In this document: piece by piece, positions 51,737 to 60,456 of the stretch | How positions within the stretch are numbered: position 1 is the first letter of the stretch | Layout of the letters: every line of letters starts with the position of its first letter | Assembly (NCBI GenBank): GCA_946411635.1 | Contig: CAMKES010000007.1 | Coordinates: 1-64,000, forward strand | Source: an uncultured Clostridia bacterium | GTDB lineage: Bacteria; Bacillota; Clostridia; Christensenellales; CAG-138 | Reading direction: 5' to 3' | DNA: 64,000 nucleotides | Notes under the pieces: generated by a model | Database searches by the model: none | What the model was told of the DNA's origin: nothing | What the model saw: only the letters and a program-made list of their open reading frames with translations | Translations under genes and position numbers: made by a program

Positions 51737-51907
51737 TTATTCCGCTTTCGGTGCGCCGACGGGGCAAACCTCTGCGCAGTTGCCGCACTCGATGCAGACG
51801 TCGGGATTGATCTCGTACTTGCCGTCGCCTTCAGCGATCGCTTCAACGGGGCACTCTGCCGCGCACGCGCCGCAGGAGATGCATTCATCGGTGATTTTGT
51901 ATGCCAT
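51737..51907 (-). CDS. 2[4Fe-4S] ferredoxin
   Basis: This 56-residue ferredoxin has two CxxCxxCxxxCP motifs: [12 protein letters not shown] (about 9-20) and [12 protein letters not shown] (about 38-49). It carries electrons at low potential between redox enzymes of the cytoplasm, as in clostridial fermentations. The ATG at 51907 has AGGAGGT upstream. A promoter lies at 51939-51966 and a terminator follows, so it is a single-gene unit. Confidence 0.96.
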   Translation of the reverse strand: MAYKITDECISCGACAAECPVEAIAEGDGKYEINPDVCIECGNCAEVCPVGAPKAE

Positions 51908-51938
51908 GGTTTGTACCTCCTCTTTAGATTTCATCCTC

Positions 51939-51966
51939 ATTATAACAAATGTTTTTGAGATTGCAA
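51939..51966 (-). promoter_or_regulatory. Promoter of the ferredoxin gene
   Basis: On the minus strand TTGCAA (51966-51961), a 16-base spacer and TATAAT (51944-51939). It lies 32 bases before the start codon, with the ribosome binding site in between. Confidence 0.7.
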
Positions 51967-52094
51967 CCCCTTTTTTTCAACCATTTTTTCGGGACGAAAC
52001 CCTACGATTTCTGTAGGGTTTTTACGACCTTTGTCAGGCGACTTTCTTTCGACAATCGCCGCCGCGTACAATGCGGGTCGGAAAGGAGACGCAC

Positions 52095-52916
52095 ATGCTG
52101 TATTCGTTTCAACAGGGACTTCTGAACGCGCCGCCGAAGCGGGATCCGGACCGGAGGCTTCTGCTGCTGCCGGTCGAGGAGGTTCGCGTGCGGTCCGATC
52201 CACGCCGCGCGAACGAAGACCGCGCCGCGCTTTCCGAGCTGATGATCAGCATCGCGCAGGTCGGGCTCATCGAACCGGTCGTCGTGCGGGAACGCCGCGA
52301 GGACGGCTACGAGCTGATCGCGGGCGCGCGGCGGCTCGCCGCGTGCAGGCTCCTGGGCCACCGCGAGATCCCCTGCATCGTCGTGCAGGCGGGCGACGAA
52401 AAAAGCGCGCTCCTCTCGCTTGCCGAAAACCTGCACCGGAAGGACCTTCACTACCTCGACGAGGCGGAACGGCTCAAGGCGCTGCTCGACCGCGGCACGC
52501 TCACGGAGGAACAGCTTCTGACGCGGATCGGCAAGAGCGAGCCGTATCTCGACAACCGTCTGCGGCTTCTGAATCTTTCCACCGCCGTGCGCGCAAGGCT
52601 CCGGTCGGCAAATCTGTCGGAGCGGCATGCCCGCGCGCTGCTGCGCCTCAACGACGGGGAGCGGCAAAAACAGGCGCTCGACGTGATCGAGCGGCGGCAC
52701 ATGAACGCGCCCGCTGCCGAACGGCTCGTCGATTCCATGACGAACACCGCCGGCGCCGCGCCGATGCGCATCCTGCGCTTCTCCCGCGACTGCAGGCTGT
52801 TCGTGAACAGCGTCAAGACCTGCATCGAGCAGCTCGAGGGCTCCGGCATCACCGCCGCGATGGAGGAAACGCGCAGGGACGACGGCGTGGACCTGATCAT
52901 CCGGGTACGGACGTAG
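52095..52916 (+). CDS. ParB/Noc-family DNA-binding protein (orphan)
   Basis: This 273-residue ParB-like protein has the N-terminal CTPase/ParB domain (PVEEVRVRSDPRRANEDRAALSELMISIAQVG, then GYELIAGARRLAACRLLG with the GxRR motif about 77-80, and AENLHRKDLHYLDEA) and a central helix-turn-helix (TEEQLLTRIGKSEPYLDNRLRLL). No parA gene is beside it. A role as nucleoid occlusion protein or as an Spo0J homologue with a distant Soj is possible. The ATG at 52095 has GAAAGGAG 6-8 bases upstream. Confidence 0.85.
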   Translation: MLYSFQQGLLNAPPKRDPDRRLLLLPVEEVRVRSDPRRANEDRAALSELMISIAQVGLIEPVVVRERREDGYELIAGARRLAACRLLGHREIPCIVVQAGDEKSALLSLAENLHRKDLHYLDEAERLKALLDRGTLTEEQLLTRIGKSEPYLDNRLRLLNLSTAVRARLRSANLSERHARALLRLNDGERQKQALDVIERRHMNAPAAERLVDSMTNTAGAAPMRILRFSRDCRLFVNSVKTCIEQLEGSGITAAMEETRRDDGVDLIIRVRT

Positions 52917-52923
52917 AAACGCA

Positions 52924-52950
52924 AAAGACCGCAGCGGCGCTGCGGTCTTT
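52924..52950. terminator. Bidirectional terminator between the ParB-like gene and holA
   Basis: A perfect 12-bp stem AAAGACCGCAGC/GCTGCGGTCTTT (loop GGC) lies between two convergent genes. Confidence 0.88.
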
Positions 52951-52959
52951 GATTCGTTG

Positions 52960-53946
52960 TCAGAAGCTCCTGTGGATCGCGAGGAGCAGCGCGTCGGTTT
53001 CGTTCATAACGCCCTGTTTCATGCGGGCGTTGATCTCCGCAAAGGCGGCGACGGCAGCGCGGAGCCGTTCCGTCGGGACCTTCTGCGCGTTTTTGAGCGC
53101 GATCTCGGCGGCCTTCGGACTGCCGCCCATGGCCTTGATGATCTCGGGGCGGGTCCGGTTTTCGTCGAGCAGCTCGCGCGCGATCAGCATCTGCTTCAGG
53201 CGCCCTTCCAGGAACGCCGCCACGCGCAGCGGGTTTTCGCGGCCGTTCTTCATCGCCTCGGCGAGCATGCGCATCGCGGTCTTTTTGTTGCCCGCCAGAA
53301 GCGCGTTCAGCATGGGAAAGACCTCGTATTCGACCGACGGCGTGACGACGAACTTCAGCACGTCGTTCGTGACGGTCCCGCCGCTGCCGACGTAATCGCA
53401 AAGCTTCGATACTTCGTTTTCGAGCCGGTACGCGTCGGTGCCGACCATGCCGATCAGCTGAAACGCCTCCGGACGGTCGAGGCGCACGGAACGCAGCGCG
53501 CACGAACGCACGCACATTCTGACCGCGCGGTCTTCGGTGAGCGCGTCGAACGAAACGTACCGGTTCTTTTCCGCAAACAGCGAGACGAACGGCGTTTCCC
53601 TGCCCTTGCCGCGGCGCACGAACAGCACGATCGCATCGTTCGCGGCGAACAGCGAATCGAGTGCGCTGCGTTTTTTTAGCTCGTCAAAGAGCGCGGCGTC
53701 GTCAAATTCGGTAAAAACGGTGAGGCATTGCGCGTCGAACACCGGCACGGCGTGCGCGGCGTCGAGCACGGCGGACGCGTCCGGCGACTTCAGGCGCTTC
53801 AGGTTCAGATCCGCGAATCCGGGATCCAGAAGCGCGGCGATCCGGTCGACCGCCTGCTGTTTGGTCAACTCCTCCGCTCCCTCGAAAAGATATGCGCCCG
53901 AAAGCGTCCGGGCCGTTGTTGCGTCGAACAATTCCTTCTCCGTCAT
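52960..53946 (-). CDS. holA: DNA polymerase III subunit delta
   Basis: This 328-residue delta subunit of the clamp loader opens the sliding clamp. It has the family pattern: an N-terminal module (YLFEGAEELTKQQAVDRI), a middle lacking nucleotide-binding motifs, as expected for delta, and the conserved tail ALLAGNKKTAMRMLAEAMKNGRENPLRVAAFLEGRLKQML and MKQGVMNETDALLLAIHRSF. The start at 53946 is in a typical MTEKEL context but lacks a strong ribosome binding site. It is divergent from rpsF. Confidence 0.9.
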   Translation of the reverse strand: MTEKELFDATTARTLSGAYLFEGAEELTKQQAVDRIAALLDPGFADLNLKRLKSPDASAVLDAAHAVPVFDAQCLTVFTEFDDAALFDELKKRSALDSLFAANDAIVLFVRRGKGRETPFVSLFAEKNRYVSFDALTEDRAVRMCVRSCALRSVRLDRPEAFQLIGMVGTDAYRLENEVSKLCDYVGSGGTVTNDVLKFVVTPSVEYEVFPMLNALLAGNKKTAMRMLAEAMKNGRENPLRVAAFLEGRLKQMLIARELLDENRTRPEIIKAMGGSPKAAEIALKNAQKVPTERLRAAVAAFAEINARMKQGVMNETDALLLAIHRSF

Positions 53947-53995
53947 ACCGGTATTGTAACACAGAAAAAACTTTGATACAACGGGAAAATAATCC

Positions 53996-54024
53996 TTGCA
54001 ATGCGGAAAAAGATGTGATATAGT
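53996..54024 (+). promoter_or_regulatory. Promoter of the rpsF-ssb-rpsR operon
   Basis: TTGCAA (53996-54001), a 17-base spacer and TATAGT (54019-54024), a strong sigma-A-type promoter 65 bases upstream of rpsF. Confidence 0.75.
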
Positions 54025-54030
54025 ACGTAG

Positions 54031-54075
54031 GCTAACGGTCCTTCTTGCCTTCCAAAGAAGGCCACAAGTCCATAA
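54031..54075 (+). promoter_or_regulatory. Leader hairpin upstream of rpsF (possible S6-S18 autoregulatory site)
   Basis: CCTTCTT (54040-54046) pairs with AAGAAGG (54055-54061) in the 5' leader, followed by ACAAGTCC. In many bacteria a leader structure here binds the S6-S18 complex to repress the operon. I see a hairpin in the right place but cannot confirm the conserved motif. Confidence 0.35.
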
Positions 54076-54088
54076 GGAGGTGAAACAC

Positions 54089-54376
54089 ATGAATCAGTAC
54101 GAAGTTTTGTACGTCATCACGCCCGAGCTCGATGAAGAAGCGGATAAGGTCGTCATGGATAAGTTTGCCGACATTATCACCGCGAACGGCGGCGAGATCG
54201 AAAAGACCGATGTGTGGGGCAAGCGTCGCCTGGCATATCCGATCGATTACAAAACGGAGGGCTATTACGTTCTGGTCGTCTTCAACGCGAATCCCGAACT
54301 GCCCCGTGAGCTGGAGCGCAACATGCGCAACGATGAACGGCTCATCCGTTACATGGTCACGCGCAAGGAAGCATAA
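54089..54376 (+). CDS. rpsF: 30S ribosomal protein S6
   Basis: This 95-residue ribosomal protein begins MNQYEVLYVITPELDEEA and contains the conserved WGKRRLAYPIDYKTEGYYVL block. It binds 16S rRNA with S18 in the platform of the small subunit. ATG 54089 has AAGGAGG at 54075-54081. First gene of the usual rpsF-ssb-rpsR operon. Confidence 0.97.
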   Translation: MNQYEVLYVITPELDEEADKVVMDKFADIITANGGEIEKTDVWGKRRLAYPIDYKTEGYYVLVVFNANPELPRELERNMRNDERLIRYMVTRKEA

Positions 54377-54421
54377 CGAACCCAAAGGATCAAGCACGAA
54401 AGAAAGAAAGGAAACGAAAGC

Positions 54422-54841
54422 ATGAACAAGATTACTTTGATCGGCAACCTCACCAACGACCCCGACGTGCGCAGTACGCCCAGCGGCGTGACCGTCTGCA
54501 CGTTTACCATCGCCGTTAACAGACGCTTCGCATCCCAGGGCGGTGAAAGACAAACCGACTTTTTCCGCATCAACGCCTGGCGGCAGCTGGGCGACACCTG
54601 CGCGCGTTACCTGAGCAAAGGCCGCAAGGTCGCCGTCATCGGCGAGCTGCAGGCGCGCACCTATGAAGCCAAGGACGGCACGACCCGTATGTCGCTCGAC
54701 GTATCGGCCGACGAAGTCGAGTTCCTGACGCCGAAGAGCGCGGACGATTCCGGCAGCGGTTATTCCGCGCCGCGTCCCCAGGCAAATCCGCAGGATCTCG
54801 CCGGATTCACCGATATCAATTCCGACGACTTACCTTTCTAA
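54422..54841 (+). CDS. ssb: Single-stranded DNA-binding protein
   Basis: This 139-residue SSB has the OB fold (MNKITLIGNLTNDPDVRSTPSG, then DFFRINAWRQLGDTCARYLSKG) and the acidic C-terminal tip DDLPF that recruits repair and replication proteins. The tail linker is shorter than in Bacillus SSB. It is located between rpsF and rpsR as in most Firmicutes. Confidence 0.97.
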   Translation: MNKITLIGNLTNDPDVRSTPSGVTVCTFTIAVNRRFASQGGERQTDFFRINAWRQLGDTCARYLSKGRKVAVIGELQARTYEAKDGTTRMSLDVSADEVEFLTPKSADDSGSGYSAPRPQANPQDLAGFTDINSDDLPF

Positions 54842-54862
54842 AAATCTTACAGGAGGCATCAC

Positions 54863-55105
54863 ATGGAAGATCGTAAACTGCGTCCCCGTCGTCCGAGAAG
54901 CAGACGCAAAGTTTGCCGTTTCTGCGTTGAGAAGGCCACGTCCATCGATTATAAGGACATTGCAAAGCTGAAGGGCTTCATTTCCGAAAGCGGAAAGATC
55001 ATGCCCCGCCGCATGTCCGGCGTGTGCGCCGAGCATCAGCGCGATCTCGCGATCGCGATCAAGCGCGCGCGGATCATGGCTCTGCTGCCCTACTGCGCAG
55101 AGTAA
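54863..55105 (+). CDS. rpsR: 30S ribosomal protein S18
   Basis: This 80-residue protein has [19 protein letters not shown] with the Cys pair seen in zinc-binding S18 variants, and the conserved [25 protein letters not shown] core. Partner of S6 in the 30S platform. AGGAGG precedes the start. A terminator follows at 55138. Confidence 0.97.
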   Translation: MEDRKLRPRRPRSRRKVCRFCVEKATSIDYKDIAKLKGFISESGKIMPRRMSGVCAEHQRDLAIAIKRARIMALLPYCAE

Positions 55106-55137
55106 TTTATCAATCAGGTACCCAAGACCGCTTAGCA

Positions 55138-55164
55138 CGAGGCTCGCAGGAGCCTCGTTTTTTT
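55138..55164 (+). terminator. Terminator of the rpsF-ssb-rpsR operon
   Basis: CGAGGCTC/GAGCCTCG with loop GCAG and a run of seven T. Confidence 0.93.
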
Positions 55165-55196
55165 GCGCCGCGCAAAAAAAGAGCCGGCATAAAAAA

Positions 55197-55227
55197 CAGC
55201 CTGCCGGAAACGCATTTCGGCAGGCTG
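55197..55227 (-). terminator. Terminator of the cell-wall/division cluster
   Basis: CAGCCTGCCG (55197-55206) pairs with CGGCAGGCTG (55218-55227), and the minus strand continues with TTTTTT. It closes the cluster after ftsQ. Confidence 0.9.
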
Positions 55228-55234
55228 CGGTCGT

Positions 55235-56605
55235 TCAGCCGGTAAACGGGTCGTCCTGGTGCGGCATGGACGTGACGCTCGGCTCGTCGGACGGCTCGTC
55301 CGACGGCGTCTCGACCGGTTCGTCGCCCGGTTCGGTCGGCGTTGCGTCCGGATCGGTCGGACCCGGCGTCACGGGAGGCGGCGTCGGCACGACGTACCCC
55401 GCCTCGAACGGCGAAACGGTGATGCCGCCCTTGCTGTACAGATAGATCGTGACGGTGGTATACCCCTTGCGAACGTACGCGGAGGCTTCGTTCATGATCG
55501 TGTCCCAGTTCTTCTGCAGCCGGGAAAGCCACGTTTCGAGGTTTGCCGTGTCGCCGACCTCGATCGTGTACGGCATGCCTTCGAGATACATGCGGATCTG
55601 CATCAGCTCCGTCATGTCGATGCGGCTGATGCGCGGCGTCCGTTCCAGCAGGTCGAGCTCCTTGAGCTTCTGCAGGATCCGGATCAGCGCGGCGACCTGA
55701 ATGTCGCTTGAGTCGCCGAGCCGCGCGCCGTTGACCGCGCTTGAAATGCTCATGCCCTCGGCGATCAGAAGTCCGCCCACGTTTTCCGCTTCGGCGTTCA
55801 GAACGGTGCCGTTCTCGTCGATGATCGCGAAGTTCTCCTTGTCCGGACCCCAGCGCACGCACGCCGCTTCGGCGCGTTTGCTGACGGTGATTTTGATCGT
55901 AGACGGGAAGGAATAGCGCACGGTCGCGTCCAGATACGGATCGTTGTCGCGGATGCGCTGTTCGATGTCGCGCATGCTCATGAGCAGCGCGCTGCGCTTG
56001 CCGATCTTCGTGTCAAGACCGGAAAGCTCGACGATCCGCTCCTCCGTATAGCCGGCCGGAACGTTGACCACTTCCACCTTCGACACGCGCGTGATGAACC
56101 ACGTGAGACCCAGAAGTCCCGCGACCGCGAGCGCGCCCAGAACGAAGGTCGACGCGCTGCGGCGGCGTTTTTTCTTTCGCTCCGCCTTCCGGAGCGCGGC
56201 CTGCATCGCTTCCTCTTTGGCGCGTTTCTTCGCGCGGATCTCGGCGCGTCTTCTCGCTTCGTCGTATTCGCGCTTCGCCTCGGTGTCGTGCTCGACGACG
56301 GTCGTCGTCGCCTTCGGCACGTTCTTGCGCTTGCCGTAACGCGCGTTCTTTTTGCCGATCCGTCTGCCGTAGCGGTCGAACCGGAACGCGGGCTCCGTTT
56401 TATTCTGCTGCGGCGCGGGTTCGGAGGGCTCGTCCGCTTCGGGCGCGTCGATCGTTTCGGGCGCGTCCGGTTCGCCGGAGTCGTATTCCGGCTCCGGCTG
56501 CGGCGCGGGTTCGTCGTCGCCGAACAGATCGATCGTCGGCGTCGTGCCCGCGTCCCTGTCAAACAGGAAGCTCGCCTGCTCCCGTTTGCCGCGTTTTTTC
56601 TTCAT
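55235..56605 (-). CDS. ftsQ: Cell-division protein FtsQ/DivIB
   Basis: This 456-residue divisome protein has a long acidic, Pro-rich cytoplasmic N-terminus (about 1-90), a very basic segment with a coiled coil (about 90-145), and one membrane helix (FVLGALAVAGLLGLTWFI). A POTRA domain (VSKVEVVNVPAGYTEERIVEL) and the FtsQ domain follow, then a Pro/Thr/Asp-rich tail (about 400-456). Both disordered ends are unusually long for the family (about 260 residues). The ATG at 56605 lies inside the end of murA; a TTG at 56611 has a better-placed GGAAG and could be the real start. Confidence 0.88.
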   Translation of the reverse strand: MKKKRGKREQASFLFDRDAGTTPTIDLFGDDEPAPQPEPEYDSGEPDAPETIDAPEADEPSEPAPQQNKTEPAFRFDRYGRRIGKKNARYGKRKNVPKATTTVVEHDTEAKREYDEARRRAEIRAKKRAKEEAMQAALRKAERKKKRRRSASTFVLGALAVAGLLGLTWFITRVSKVEVVNVPAGYTEERIVELSGLDTKIGKRSALLMSMRDIEQRIRDNDPYLDATVRYSFPSTIKITVSKRAEAACVRWGPDKENFAIIDENGTVLNAEAENVGGLLIAEGMSISSAVNGARLGDSSDIQVAALIRILQKLKELDLLERTPRISRIDMTELMQIRMYLEGMPYTIEVGDTANLETWLSRLQKNWDTIMNEASAYVRKGYTTVTIYLYSKGGITVSPFEAGYVVPTPPPVTPGPTDPDATPTEPGDEPVETPSDEPSDEPSVTSMPHQDDPFTG

Positions 56606-57866
56606 CGTCAAGGTTTTCTTCCTTTCGTGCGATCGACCCGCCGAGCGAGCCGATCACCTCGTCCATTCGTTCATATCCGCGCTCGATGCGCTCCGCATGC
56701 CCGATCACCGTCTCGCCTTCGGCAAAGAGCCCGGCGAGCACCAGCGCCGCGCCGCCGCGCAGGTCGTGCGCCGTGACCGATGCCCCGTGCAGACGCTCCG
56801 CGCCCGTGAGGATCGCCGTGCGGTCGAGGATGCGGTTTTTCGCACCCATTTTGTTCAGTTCCTGCGCGTGGCGGAACCGGTTTTCAAAAACGTTTTCCAC
56901 GATCACCGAGGTCCCGTTCGCCCTGCTCAATACCGCGAACAGCAGCGGCTGCAGGTCGGTCGGAAAGCCCGGATACGGACGCGTTTCGGTAAAGCCGACG
57001 CTTCGGATCCGCTCCGGCGCGCGCACGCGCACCGAGCCGCGGCCGCGCGTGACCGCGCATCCGCTTTCCGTGAGCTTGGACAGAAGCGGCTCCACGGTTT
57101 CCGGCCGCGTGTCCGTGACCGTGACGTCGCCGCCGGTGATCGCCGCGGCGAGCAGGTACGTGCCCGTCACGATGCGGTCCGGCATGATGCGAAACGCCGT
57201 GCCGTGCCCGGTTTCGACGCCGTCGATCACGACCGTCGGCGTGCCCGCGCCGTCCACGCGAAAGCCGCAGGCGTTCAGAAACGCGCCGAGATCGGCGATC
57301 TCCGGCTCGCACGCCGCGTTGCGGATCGTCGTCCGCCCCTTTGCGCGGCAGGCGGCAAGCATGACGTTTTCGGTCGCGCCGACGCTCGGATACTCGAGGT
57401 CGACGACGGCGCCGGTCAGCTTTCCGCGGCAGACGATGCGTCCGCCCTGTTCCCGGATCTGCGCGTTCAGCCGCCGGAGACCTTTGAGATGCAGGTCGAT
57501 CGGACGGTTGCCGATCTCGCAGCCGCCCGGATACGGCGCATCCGCCGCGCCGAAGCGCGAGAGCACCGAGCCGAGCAGAAAGATCGACGAGCGCAGTTCG
57601 CCCGAAAGCGCCGTCGGCAGCACCCAGTTTTCCGCCGTGCGGCTGTCGACGATCAGCGCGTTTGCGCCGCGCACGACGGTCACGCCCAGCGCTTCGAGGA
57701 TGCGCAGCATGTTCTCCACGTCGCGAAGCGCCGGACAGTTGGTAAGCGTGACGGGCTCCTCAACGAGAAGCGTCGCGGCGAGGATCGGCAGAGCGGCGTT
57801 TTTCGAGCCCTGCACCGGGACCGTTCCGGAGAGAACGGCGCCGCCGCGAATGATCCAATCTGACAT
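56559..57866 (-). CDS. murA: UDP-N-acetylglucosamine 1-carboxyvinyltransferase (second copy)
   Basis: This 435-residue second MurA has QGSKNAALPILAATLL at the N-terminus, the catalytic loop Cys (YPGGCEIGNRPIDLH, about 114) and YPGFPTDLQPLLFAV. The C-terminus is extended (EEKTRQTGAGELPV) because it overlaps ftsQ by about 50 bases in another frame. It sits within the division cluster, where murG or murB is usual. Catalysis should be the same as for the copy at 18999, which is diverged in sequence. The ATG at 57866 has GGAAGG upstream; an ATG at 57887 is also possible. Confidence 0.94.
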   Translation of the reverse strand: MSDWIIRGGAVLSGTVPVQGSKNAALPILAATLLVEEPVTLTNCPALRDVENMLRILEALGVTVVRGANALIVDSRTAENWVLPTALSGELRSSIFLLGSVLSRFGAADAPYPGGCEIGNRPIDLHLKGLRRLNAQIREQGGRIVCRGKLTGAVVDLEYPSVGATENVMLAACRAKGRTTIRNAACEPEIADLGAFLNACGFRVDGAGTPTVVIDGVETGHGTAFRIMPDRIVTGTYLLAAAITGGDVTVTDTRPETVEPLLSKLTESGCAVTRGRGSVRVRAPERIRSVGFTETRPYPGFPTDLQPLLFAVLSRANGTSVIVENVFENRFRHAQELNKMGAKNRILDRTAILTGAERLHGASVTAHDLRGGAALVLAGLFAEGETVIGHAERIERGYERMDEVIGSLGGSIARKEENLDDEEKTRQTGAGELPV

Positions 57867-57924
57867 ATTCCCGAGTCCCTTCCGCATGATACTGCATCAT
57901 ATGCGGAGGGTTTGCGGTTCGTGC

Positions 57925-59085
57925 TTATCCGCGCGGGTTCGTATCGCGCGAGATGCTCAGAAGAAGACCCATTGCGGCAAGGAACACCAGAAGCGACGTG
58001 CCTCCCGCCGAGATGAACGGAAGCGCCTGCCCCGTCGTGGGCAGAAGCCCCGTGACGACGCCGATGTTGACGAAGACCTGGAACCCGAAAACGATCGAGA
58101 TACCGGCCGCCAGCAGGCTTCCGAACCGGTTGCGGCAGCGCATCGCGATCACGATGCCGCGGAACACGATCCAGCCGTACATCAGAATGACGATCAGCCC
58201 GCCGACGAAGCCGAATTCCTCGCACAGGATCGCGAAGATGAAGTCCGACTCGCCGTAGGTCATGTACAGCAGCTTCTGATAGCTGTTGTTGAGGCCCTTG
58301 CCGAAGAAGCCGCCGGAGCCGATCGCATAATACGACTGCAGCAGCTGGTAGCCCGTGCCCTGCGGGTCGTTCTCCGGATTGGAGAACGACGTCATGCGCG
58401 CGACGCGGTACGGCTGGGAAAACGCCAGTACGAGCACCACGGCGACCGCAATGCCGCCGAGGATCAGAAGCTGCTTCCAGTCGCAGCCGCCGAGATACAG
58501 AAGCACGACGCCGATGAAGCCGATGATGACCGCCATGGACATGTTCGGCTGCAGCATGACGAGTCCCGCGATGACGCCGATCGCGATCAGCATCGGAGCC
58601 ATGCCGAAGCGGAACGTGTTCATTTCATTGCGGTGACGCGACATGTACGAGCACATGAAGATCATGAGACCGAACTTCGCGAGCTCGCTCGGCTGGATCG
58701 AGATGCCGGCAAAGTTCAGCCAGCGCTTGCCGCCGTTCAGGTCCTGCCCCCACAGAAGGACCATGACGAGCAGGATGATCGAGATCGCAAGGAACACCGA
58801 GCGCAGCCGCTCGATGACGCGGTAGTTGATCAGCGAGATGAGCAGCATGGTCGGATACCCGACGATCAGATACACGAGCTGGCGCTTCAGATAATACGAG
58901 CTGTCGTTGTTTGCGCCGGAGTAGTGCTGCGCGTAGTAGTAGCTGGCGGAAAAGATCATGACGAGACCGAACGCGCACAGCACGGAAACCATGAGCAGGA
59001 TGGAAAAATCCATCTTGCCGCGGGAAAGCCGCGCGGTCCGCATCCGCGTCAGGATCGATTCTTTTTTCGCCGTTCTTGCCGCCAT
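57925..59085 (-). CDS. ftsW: Lipid II polymerase FtsW (SEDS family)
   Basis: This 386-residue, ten-helix SEDS glycosyltransferase polymerises lipid II at the septum. It shows MIFSASYYYA in helix 1, LNGGKRWLNFAGISIQPSELAKFGLM, the loop GTGYQLLQSYYAIGSGGFFGKGL and the C-terminal LLPTTGQALPFISAGGTSLLVF. A basic N-terminal tail of about 25 residues precedes helix 1. It could also serve as SpoVE in spore cortex synthesis; sequence alone cannot decide. It lies 12 bases after murD. Confidence 0.95.
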   Translation of the reverse strand: MAARTAKKESILTRMRTARLSRGKMDFSILLMVSVLCAFGLVMIFSASYYYAQHYSGANNDSSYYLKRQLVYLIVGYPTMLLISLINYRVIERLRSVFLAISIILLVMVLLWGQDLNGGKRWLNFAGISIQPSELAKFGLMIFMCSYMSRHRNEMNTFRFGMAPMLIAIGVIAGLVMLQPNMSMAVIIGFIGVVLLYLGGCDWKQLLILGGIAVAVVLVLAFSQPYRVARMTSFSNPENDPQGTGYQLLQSYYAIGSGGFFGKGLNNSYQKLLYMTYGESDFIFAILCEEFGFVGGLIVILMYGWIVFRGIVIAMRCRNRFGSLLAAGISIVFGFQVFVNIGVVTGLLPTTGQALPFISAGGTSLLVFLAAMGLLLSISRDTNPRG

Positions 59086-59097
59086 TCTTCCTCCGGT

Positions 59098-60447
59098 TTA
59101 TTCGTATGCGCGCGCGATCTCTTTGAATACTCTGCCGCGCGTTTCGTAATTGTCGAACATATCCCAGCTTGCGCACGCCGGGCTCAGAAGCACGCAGTCG
59201 CCGCTTTCGGCGAGATCGCGCGCCTTGTCGACCGCGTCGCGGAACGTGTCCGCCGTGTGCATCAGATGCGCGTACCCGTGCGCCTTCGCGCATTCGAGGA
59301 TCTGGGCCTTCGTGTCGCCGAGCACGACGCACGCCTTGACGATCGGCGTGAACGCGTCGAACAGCTCGTCGAAGCCGATGTGCTTGTCGTAGCCGCCCAG
59401 CAGCAGGACCGTCGGCTTTTTCATCGCCTCGATCGCGCGGACCGTGCTCGCCGGATTCGTGCCCTTCGAATCGTTGATGTAATCGACGCCGCCCTTCGTG
59501 CAGACGTACTCGATGCGGTGCTCGACGCCCGCGAACGTGCGGAACACCTCGCGGATCGTTTCGGGCGCGATCCCCTGCGACAGCGCAAGCAGCGCGCAGA
59601 GCATGGCGTTTTCGAGGTTGTGTCCGCCGGGGATGCGGATCTCGTCCGCCGGCATCAGCTCGCGCTCCTCGCCGTTCATGCGGTAAACGAGCATGCCGTT
59701 CCGCACGAACATGCCGGTTTCGACCTCCGTTTTCCGCGAGAAGTACAGCACGTGCGCCGGCGTGCGGCTTGCGAAGCCGCGCACCGTTTCGTCGTCCCAG
59801 TTCAGAACGGCGTAATCGTCCGCGGTCTGATTGTCCAGGATCTTTGCCTTGGCTTCGATGTAGTTCTCCATCGTGCCGAAGTGGTCGAGGTGATCCGGCG
59901 TGATGTTGCATACGCCCGCCGCCTTCGCGTGGAAGCGGACGTTGCCCTCGAGCTGCAGCGCGGCCGTCTCCGCGACGACCACGTCGCCGGGCTGCGTTTC
60001 GAGCGCGTGCGCCGAGATCGCGACGCCGATGTTGCCGAGCACGAAGGTCTTCCGCCCCGCCGCCTTGAACAGCTCGCCGGTGAGCGCGGTGCAGGTGGTC
60101 TTGCCGTTGGTGCCGGTGATGCAAACGAAGTCCGCCTTCGAATAGCGGTAGCCGAGCTCGATCTCGGAGATGACCTCGATGCCGCGGCGCTTCGCCTCGA
60201 CGATAAAGTTGCGCGTCATCGGAATGATCGGACTCGGGATCAGAAGGTCCACGCCGTCCAGCAGATCCATCGGGTTCGCGCCGAGCTTGACCTCGTACGC
60301 GATGCCGGAGAGCTGGTCGAACAGGCCCTTGATCTCGGGCTTCATGTCGTTGACGATGATGCGGTAATTGTCCTGATACAGAAGACGCGCCGCGGCGATG
60401 CCGCTCTTGGCCATGCCGACGATCAGCGCGGTTTTTTGCTTTGCCAT
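59098..60447 (-). CDS. murD: UDP-N-acetylmuramoyl-L-alanine:D-glutamate ligase
   Basis: This 449-residue Mur ligase adds D-Glu to UDP-MurNAc-L-Ala with ATP. It shows the Rossmann start (ALIVGMAKSGIAAARLL), ATP-binding GTNGKTTCTALTGEL (about 110-124), NITPDHLDHFGTMENYIEAKAKI and the C-terminal GGYDKHIGFDEL. It follows mraY by 9 bases. Normal length. Confidence 0.96.
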   Translation of the reverse strand: MAKQKTALIVGMAKSGIAAARLLYQDNYRIIVNDMKPEIKGLFDQLSGIAYEVKLGANPMDLLDGVDLLIPSPIIPMTRNFIVEAKRRGIEVISEIELGYRYSKADFVCITGTNGKTTCTALTGELFKAAGRKTFVLGNIGVAISAHALETQPGDVVVAETAALQLEGNVRFHAKAAGVCNITPDHLDHFGTMENYIEAKAKILDNQTADDYAVLNWDDETVRGFASRTPAHVLYFSRKTEVETGMFVRNGMLVYRMNGEERELMPADEIRIPGGHNLENAMLCALLALSQGIAPETIREVFRTFAGVEHRIEYVCTKGGVDYINDSKGTNPASTVRAIEAMKKPTVLLLGGYDKHIGFDELFDAFTPIVKACVVLGDTKAQILECAKAHGYAHLMHTADTFRDAVDKARDLAESGDCVLLSPACASWDMFDNYETRGRVFKEIARAYE

Positions 60448-60456
60448 AACTCCTCC

